Origin: Zetaproteobacteria bacterium
GTDB taxonomy: Bacteria; Pseudomonadota; Zetaproteobacteria; Mariprofundales; Mariprofundaceae
Direction of reading: 5' to 3'
NCBI GenBank assembly: GCA_021545625.1
Contig: JAJRVH010000132.1
Location: 1 to 9,076 of the forward strand
Length of the DNA: 9,076 nt
Position numbers and translations under genes: made by a program. The notes below the pieces were generated by a model. The model ran no database searches. It had not been told where the DNA came from and worked only from the letters and a program-made list of their open reading frames with translations. Below are positions 5,685 through 9,076 of the stretch, piece by piece; position 1 is the first letter of the stretch, and the number at the start of each line of letters is the position of its first letter.

Positions 5685-6512
5685 ATGGATGTCGATAGCC
5701 TGCGCAGCGTCGTTTTTATCGTTGTCATATCCGCGATGGCGGTATGGGAGCTGCTCGCATGCCGTCGTCCGCTGACGCTGCCCCGAACCGGGCGCTGGCT
5801 GGGCAACCTGTCGCTGGTGGCGCTGGATACGTTGTTGGTGCGGCTGCTGTTGCCGGCCGGCGCGGTCGGGGCTTCCGTCTGGGCGGCGGATCACGGCTTC
5901 GGACTGCTGCATGTATGGCAGCTTCCCGATGCCGTGACGATCGTGATGGCCGTCGTATTGCTGGATCTGGCAATCTATCTCCAGCATGTCATGTTCCATG
6001 CCGTGCCCGTGCTTTGGCGACTGCATATGGTGCACCATGCCGACCGCGATCTCGACGTCAGTTCGGGCCTGCGTTTCCATCCGCTGGAAATCCTGCTGTC
6101 CATGCTGATCAAGATGGGGCTCGTAGCGCTGCTGGGGGCACCGCTGATGGCGGTGATTATCTTCGAAATCGTGCTCAACGGCATGGCCATGTTCAATCAT
6201 GCCAATGTGCGGCTGCCGTTGCCGCTTGACCGGTTGTTGCGCCTGCTGGTGGTGACGCCGGATATGCACCGGGTACACCATTCGGTCGAGGTTCGGGAAA
6301 CTAACAGTAATTTCGGCTTTAATCTCAGTATCTGGGACAGGCTGTTTGGTACCTACAGGGCCCGGCCGGCTGCGGGCCATGCGGACATGTGCATCGGCCT
6401 GATGCAGTTTCAGCAGGCGCCGACCTGGCGGCTGGGATGGATGCTGGTCTTGCCGTTTGTCGGTGAGATCGGTCAGTATCCGCGCAGAAAACGACGGCGG
6501 GAGGAAGTATGA
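5685..6512 (+). CDS. Sterol desaturase / fatty-acid hydroxylase family membrane di-iron protein
   Basis: The 275-residue product has four or more hydrophobic segments and the histidine clusters that bind the di-iron centre in this superfamily: His101-x3-His105 (His-Val-Met-Phe-His), His114-x2-His117-His118 (His-Met-Val-His-His), Arg-Phe-His132-Pro, His172 in Phe-Asn-His-Ala-Asn, and His195-x2-His198-His199 (His-Arg-Val-His-His). A C-terminal Asn-x-Gly-Phe-Asn-x-x-x-Trp-Asp-Arg-x-Phe-Gly-Thr-Tyr motif is typical. It should use O2 and electrons to hydroxylate or desaturate a membrane lipid, carotenoid, hopanoid or sterol-like substrate; the exact substrate cannot be read from sequence. I chose the ATG at 5685; a TTG at 5676 is an alternative and neither has a good ribosome binding site. 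Its stop overlaps the start of the ferredoxin-like gene (ATGA), so the two are translationally coupled. Confidence 0.92.
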   Translation: MDVDSLRSVVFIVVISAMAVWELLACRRPLTLPRTGRWLGNLSLVALDTLLVRLLLPAGAVGASVWAADHGFGLLHVWQLPDAVTIVMAVVLLDLAIYLQHVMFHAVPVLWRLHMVHHADRDLDVSSGLRFHPLEILLSMLIKMGLVALLGAPLMAVIIFEIVLNGMAMFNHANVRLPLPLDRLLRLLVVTPDMHRVHHSVEVRETNSNFGFNLSIWDRLFGTYRARPAAGHADMCIGLMQFQQAPTWRLGWMLVLPFVGEIGQYPRRKRRREEV

Positions 6513-6715
6513 CCGACGAAGCCAGAGTCAATCGCTGCGAATGCGTGGGTAAAACATTCGAGCAACTCAAGGCTTACGGAAGCCTTGAGGCTGCTCAGCA
6601 GGCCACCGATTGTGGTTGCGAATGCGAAGGCTGTCTGCCGTATCTGGAGCTGATGTTTGCCTGCGGCGAAACCGAGTTCGATCTGGAAGATCCGCGCCTG
6701 AAGGCGTACGAATGA
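6509..6715 (+). CDS. Bfd-like Cys-rich [2Fe-2S]-binding protein
   Basis: A 68-residue protein of the bacterioferritin-associated-ferredoxin-like (BFD-like) type: an early Cys10-x-Cys12 pair, a helical middle, and a late Cys39-x2-Cys42 followed by Leu-Pro-Tyr-Leu, giving four likely ligands for one [2Fe-2S] cluster. Two extra Cys (35, 37) create a dense Cys-Gly-Cys-Glu-Cys-Glu-Gly-Cys block, and there is also Cys52. The C-terminus is acidic, and there is no signal or membrane span, so it should be cytosolic. It overlaps the desaturase gene upstream (ATGA; GGAGG in the desaturase 3' end serves as its ribosome binding site) and the permease gene downstream (ATGA). Its position suggests it may pass electrons to the di-iron desaturase, or handle iron for it; this is inference. 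A bacterioferritin gene is not visible nearby. Confidence 0.85.
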   Translation: MTDEARVNRCECVGKTFEQLKAYGSLEAAQQATDCGCECEGCLPYLELMFACGETEFDLEDPRLKAYE

Positions 6716-7734
6716 ACGAACACGGACGGCATGCCGGCTTTCTGATCGGTACGGCGTGTTTCGTGGTCATCGTGGCGGGCATGCAGGCGGCGGCTTCGCT
6801 GCTGATTCCGTTCCTGCTGGCCGCCTTCGTGGCCATCATCTGCCTGCCGCCGCTGCAATGGCTGACCCGTCACCGCCTGCCTGTTGCTGCGGCCGTGATG
6901 CTGATCGCGCTGTCGCTGGTGCTCGTGATCCTGCTGCTCGGCACCTTTGTCGGCGCATCGGTGGCCGACTTTTCCAGCAATCTGCCTGTTTATCAGGCAC
7001 GGCTGAAGGCGATGAGCGGCGATCTGATCGGCTGGCTGTCCGGTTTCGGCATTTCGCTCTCTTCGCAGGCCGTGCTGGAAAACTTTGATCCGTCGGCGGC
7101 CATGGGACTGGTCGGCAAGCTGGTATCCGGTCTGGGCAACGCGCTGGCCAATACCTTCCTGATCGTGCTGACGGTCATCTTCCTGCTGATGGAGGCGGCC
7201 GCGCTGCCCCATAAATGGGCCGCGATGGGGAATCAGGCGCCGTCCACCGAGCATTTCGGCCGTTTCGTTGCCAGCGTCAATTCCTATCTGGCCATCAAGG
7301 GCTGGGTCAGCCTTGTCACCGGCATCGTGATCGCGGGGTGGCTGGCCCTGCTCGGCATCGACTATCCGTTGCTGTGGGGGCTGATTGCATTCCTGTTCAA
7401 TTTTGTCCCCAATATCGGGTCGATCATTGCGGCCGTGCCGGCCGTGCTGCTGGCGCTGGTTCAGCTTGGCCCCGGCGCGGCACTCGGCGCGGCGCTCGGC
7501 TATCTGGCCGTCAACATCGTCATGGGCAATGTCATTGAGCCGCGCTTCATGGGGCGCGGCGTGGGCCTTTCCACGCTGGTCGTGTTTCTGTCCCTGGTCT
7601 TCTGGGGTTGGGTGCTCGGGCCGGTCGGCATGCTGTTATCGGTGCCGCTGACGATGATTGTCAAGCTGGCGCTCGAGGCCAACGAGCGGAGCCGTTGGCT
7701 TGCCATCCTTCTCGGCCCGGATGTGTACCCGTAG
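6712..7734 (+). CDS. AI-2E family transporter (PF01594 permease)
   Basis: A 340-residue polytopic inner-membrane protein. Hydrophobic spans lie at about 8-25, 28-46, 57-83, 145-162, 200-225, 226-250, 255-275 and 286-322, with a soluble segment at about 85-140. Family marks are Phe-Val-Pro-Asn-Ile-Gly-Ser (231-237), Asn-x-Ile-Glu-Pro-Arg-Phe-Met-Gly (273-281) and the Gly-x-Val-Gly-Met-Leu-Leu-Ser-Val-Pro-Leu-Thr end segment (303-314). The family was named from E. coli TqsA, proposed to export autoinducer-2, but members have other roles, including Na+/H+ antiport and bactoprenol-related transport suggestions, so the substrate is unknown. The ATG at 6712 overlaps the ferredoxin stop (ATGA) and has GAAGG about six bases upstream. 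It is the last gene of the trio and ends nine bases before the convergent hypothetical gene. Confidence 0.92.
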   Translation: MNEHGRHAGFLIGTACFVVIVAGMQAAASLLIPFLLAAFVAIICLPPLQWLTRHRLPVAAAVMLIALSLVLVILLLGTFVGASVADFSSNLPVYQARLKAMSGDLIGWLSGFGISLSSQAVLENFDPSAAMGLVGKLVSGLGNALANTFLIVLTVIFLLMEAAALPHKWAAMGNQAPSTEHFGRFVASVNSYLAIKGWVSLVTGIVIAGWLALLGIDYPLLWGLIAFLFNFVPNIGSIIAAVPAVLLALVQLGPGAALGAALGYLAVNIVMGNVIEPRFMGRGVGLSTLVVFLSLVFWGWVLGPVGMLLSVPLTMIVKLALEANERSRWLAILLGPDVYP

Positions 7735-7743
7735 CGCCCGTGA

Positions 7744-8040
7744 TCAGGCGATGCTGTTCTGCGTGTATACTCTCGATGCTGTTTCTGTCGATACCGGCTG
7801 ATTCTGCAGTGGGATAATCAGTTCGAGGCGCCGGGCCACATAATCCAGTGCCCGATCCAAAACGGGACCGCCATGGCCCTGGCGGATGGCCGCGTCGGCT
7901 CGGGCCTTGATCTGGCCGGGGATGTTCCGGTCGGGCGCCTGAAGCGGCTGTTCAAGATGGAATTTCGTTGTCAGCGTATGTTGCATCTTCTGAAGGCGGG
8001 CATGCTGATGCGATGGCATGGAAACGGAAGAGATGTTCAT
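7744..8040 (-). CDS. Hypothetical 98-residue protein
   Basis: I do not recognise this product. It is 98 residues, soluble-looking, without signal peptide, membrane span or Cys. The first 20 residues are His/Met/Ser-rich (His11, His13, His21), the middle is Arg/Ala-rich and probably helical (about 42-73), and the tail is Ser/Thr-rich. Support for a real gene comes from AAGGAG eight bases before the ATG, G/C-ending codons in most positions in the core, the fit between the permease stop (nine bases away) and the divergent ACT gene, and a sigma-54-like element about 40 bases upstream. The opposite-strand frame at 7873-8286 overlaps it but runs into the ACT gene and has no good start signal. It could be a small regulator or motility/pilus-associated factor given the promoter, but nothing in the protein shows that. 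Confidence 0.6.
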   Translation of the reverse strand: MNISSVSMPSHQHARLQKMQHTLTTKFHLEQPLQAPDRNIPGQIKARADAAIRQGHGGPVLDRALDYVARRLELIIPLQNQPVSTETASRVYTQNSIA

Positions 8041-8065
8041 AGTGGATGCTCCTTGGAGGCGGTTG

Positions 8066-8086
8066 CCTGCTCTGGCAGTGAGCAGG
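8066..8086. repeat. Perfect 7-bp inverted repeat upstream of the hypothetical gene
   Basis: CCTGCTC (8066-8072) and GAGCAGG (8080-8086) pair around TGGCAGT. Read on the plus strand it is followed by TTTT, so it could terminate plus-strand readthrough from the permease operon. Read for the minus-strand gene it covers the -12 element and transcript start, so it could be an operator. I cannot decide between these. Confidence 0.35.
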
Positions 8087-8096
8087 TTTTATGCCA
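8081..8096 (-). promoter_or_regulatory. Sigma-54-like -24/-12 promoter for the hypothetical gene
   Basis: The minus strand reads TGGCATAAAACCTGCT, against a TGGCACG-N4-TTGCW consensus. The essential GG and GC are present with the exact ten-base spacing; mismatches are T for C at the sixth base, A for G at the seventh and C for T in the -12 box. It would start RNA near 8070, leaving a leader of about 30 bases before the ATG with its AAGGAG site. No enhancer-binding site can be named. Confidence 0.35.
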
Positions 8097-8251
8097 GCTG
8101 TATGGGCAGGCATCAGAGGGCATGTCCTGTCCGTCGCACCGTCGGGCCGGAAAATACTGCCGGTCCGGCGGCATGTTCTGCCACTTCCGACGGTTTTCTA
8201 TTTCGTCGCATGAAGCTAGGCTGGGGCTGAGCGATTCTTGCGGAGGTGGCG

Positions 8252-8785
8252 ATGTCCAGCGTGTTATTATCCATTTCAGGTCATGACCGGCCCGGTATCG
8301 TGCGGGACGTGGCCGAAGCGATGCTGCATCTGAAGGCCAATATCGAGGATTCCTCGATGACGGCCCTGCGCGGCCGCTTCACGATGATGATGATCGTCTG
8401 CCTGCCGGAAGAGGCGACTCTGGCCGAGCTGAAAGCGGCGCTGGCCGGGCTGGAACAGCGCACGCGCCTGACGGTACAGTCGCAGCTCATCTCGGACGAG
8501 GAAATGGCCGTCGAGGTGCAGGAGCCGGATTATGTGATCACCGTGCATGGCGCCGACCGGGTCGGCATTGTGCACGCGGTAACCGACGCGCTGGCAGAGC
8601 TTGGCGTGACGATTGTCGATCTTTCCACCCGTACGCGTGCCTCGGATCAGGGCGATATCTATATGATGGCCCTGGAGGTTCATGCGGGAGGACAGGGCGA
8701 TGCCGTCAGGCCCGCGATGCAGTCGGTGGCGGAAAAGATGGCCGTGGACATCGATGTGCACGAACTTGATGACGCCCTTTTGTAA
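8252..8785 (+). CDS. Double-ACT-domain protein, GcvR-like
   Basis: A 177-residue cytosolic protein made of two ACT domains. The first covers about 3-80 (Ser-Gly-His-Asp-Arg-Pro-Gly-Ile-Val, then Asn-Ile-Glu-Asp-Ser, then a Phe-Thr-Met-Met-Met strand). The second covers about 92-170 (His-Gly-Ala-Asp-Arg-Val-Gly-Ile-Val-His, then Val-Thr-Ile-Val-Asp-Leu-Ser-Thr-Arg). This layout and length match GcvR (190 residues in E. coli), which binds glycine and restrains the GcvA activator of the glycine cleavage genes; other members of the family sense other amino acids. No gcvA or gcv genes are in view, so the specific role is not proven. The ATG at 8252 is preceded by GGAGG with five bases spacing; an in-frame GTG at 8246 lies inside that site and is less likely. 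It is 20 bases before the deformylase gene. Confidence 0.88.
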   Translation: MSSVLLSISGHDRPGIVRDVAEAMLHLKANIEDSSMTALRGRFTMMMIVCLPEEATLAELKAALAGLEQRTRLTVQSQLISDEEMAVEVQEPDYVITVHGADRVGIVHAVTDALAELGVTIVDLSTRTRASDQGDIYMMALEVHAGGQGDAVRPAMQSVAEKMAVDIDVHELDDALL

Positions 8786-8805
8786 GCATTCCCATATCCG
8801 AACCG

Positions 8806-9076
8806 ATGGATTCCATTCTTACGCATCCGGATGAGCGGCTGCGTCAGCTCAGCGAGCCGGTGTCCGCATTCGATGATGCGCTGGCCGATCGGCTGGAGCA
8901 TCTGGAGGCCGTGATGCGGGCCGGTCCCGGCGGAGTCGGCATTGCAGCGCCCCAGATCGGCCTGTTGCAGCGGATGATCGTCGTGGATTGTCGGCAAAGC
9001 CGTCGTCCGTGCAGGAATCATGGTCTGCTGTACATGGTCAATCCCGTCATCGAGTCCGCCGACGGCGAGGCGCTGG
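8806..9076 (+). CDS. def: Peptide deformylase, N-terminal part (cut by the window edge)
   Basis: Ninety complete codons are present before the right edge. Peptide deformylase removes the formyl group from the initiator methionine of new proteins and is normally essential. The start reads Ile-Leu-Thr-His-Pro-Asp-Glu-Arg-Leu-Arg, the typical opening, and motif I (Gly-x-Gly-x-Ala-Ala-x-Gln) is intact at Gly43-Val-Gly45-Ile-Ala47-Ala48-Pro-Gln50. The metal-binding motifs II (Glu-Gly-Cys-Leu-Ser) and III (His-Glu-x-Asp-His) would lie beyond the window. The segment between motif I and the 'mvNPvi' strand is about 29 residues with three Cys/His-containing positions (Cys62, Cys69, His72), a little unusual but within family variation. 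The ATG at 8806 has no clear ribosome binding site. It is not the canonical def-fmt locus, at least on its upstream side, so it may be a second deformylase. Confidence 0.9.
   Translation, partial: MDSILTHPDERLRQLSEPVSAFDDALADRLEHLEAVMRAGPGGVGIAAPQIGLLQRMIVVDCRQSRRPCRNHGLLYMVNPVIESADGEAL

Noticed and set aside
5481..6380. 299-residue minus-strand frame antisense to the desaturase
   Set aside because: It is rich in Gln, His and Arg, as expected for the complement of hydrophobic codons, and overlaps a real di-iron membrane protein.
8188..8208. Inverted repeat CGACG-N11-CGTCG before the ACT gene
   Set aside because: Only five-base arms with a long spacer in GC-rich DNA; likely chance.
7873..8286. 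Plus-strand frame of 137 residues before the ACT gene
   Set aside because: No ribosome binding site, runs out of frame into the ACT gene, and conflicts with the better-supported minus-strand gene at 7744-8040.
1..9076. CRISPR array, tRNA, rRNA, insertion sequence or toxin-antitoxin pair
   Set aside because: No repeated spacer pattern, cloverleaf, ribosomal sequence, transposase or recognisable toxin/antitoxin gene was seen on either strand.

Overview
The window reads as chromosomal DNA from a GC-rich Gram-negative bacterium, probably a proteobacterium of the gamma or zeta type. Supporting signs are an AmpD-type peptidoglycan-recycling amidase, a FieF-type cation exporter, an RssA-type patatin, a GcvR-like double-ACT protein, a secretin-like exported protein and Shine-Dalgarno starts with many short gene overlaps. 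I cannot fix the genus from sequence alone. I see no tRNA, rRNA, CRISPR array, transposase or integrase, and no gene-free stretch longer than about 210 bases.

Layout. Positions 1-125 are AT-rich (36 G/C of 125 by hand count, about 29%) and unlike everything after them. They abut a thymidylate synthase gene (minus strand) that loses its 3' third exactly at this junction, so the left edge is either an insertion into thyA or an assembly chimera. Divergent from thyA is a small exported EF-hand protein (794-1153). It converges, with 4 bases between stops, on a minus-strand operon transcribed rssA-like patatin (3950-3036), fieF-like exporter (2994-2065) and a short secretin-like protein (2072-1158). 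Divergent from that operon is ampD (4102-4653), whose stop overlaps the start of a Crp/Fnr-family regulator (4650-5321). Then come a DUF2892 membrane protein (5380-5604) with a palindrome in front and a perfect 9-bp hairpin behind.

Next is a tightly overlapped plus-strand trio: a sterol-desaturase-family di-iron membrane protein (5685-6512), a Bfd-like Cys-rich [2Fe-2S] protein (6509-6715) and an AI-2E-family permease (6712-7734). A 98-residue unrecognised protein (8040-7744, minus) converges on it, preceded by a strong ribosome binding site and a sigma-54-like -24/-12 element. The window closes with a GcvR-like ACT protein (8252-8785) and the start of a peptide deformylase (8806 to the right edge).

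Most genes are ordinary housekeeping or envelope functions. The parts that deserve a second look are the broken thyA edge, the desaturase/ferredoxin/permease trio (a possible membrane-lipid oxidation and transport unit), the orphan mini-secretin coupled to fieF, the regulator/DUF2892 pair with its palindrome, and the possible sigma-54 gene. I did not find a clear new defence or mobile system.
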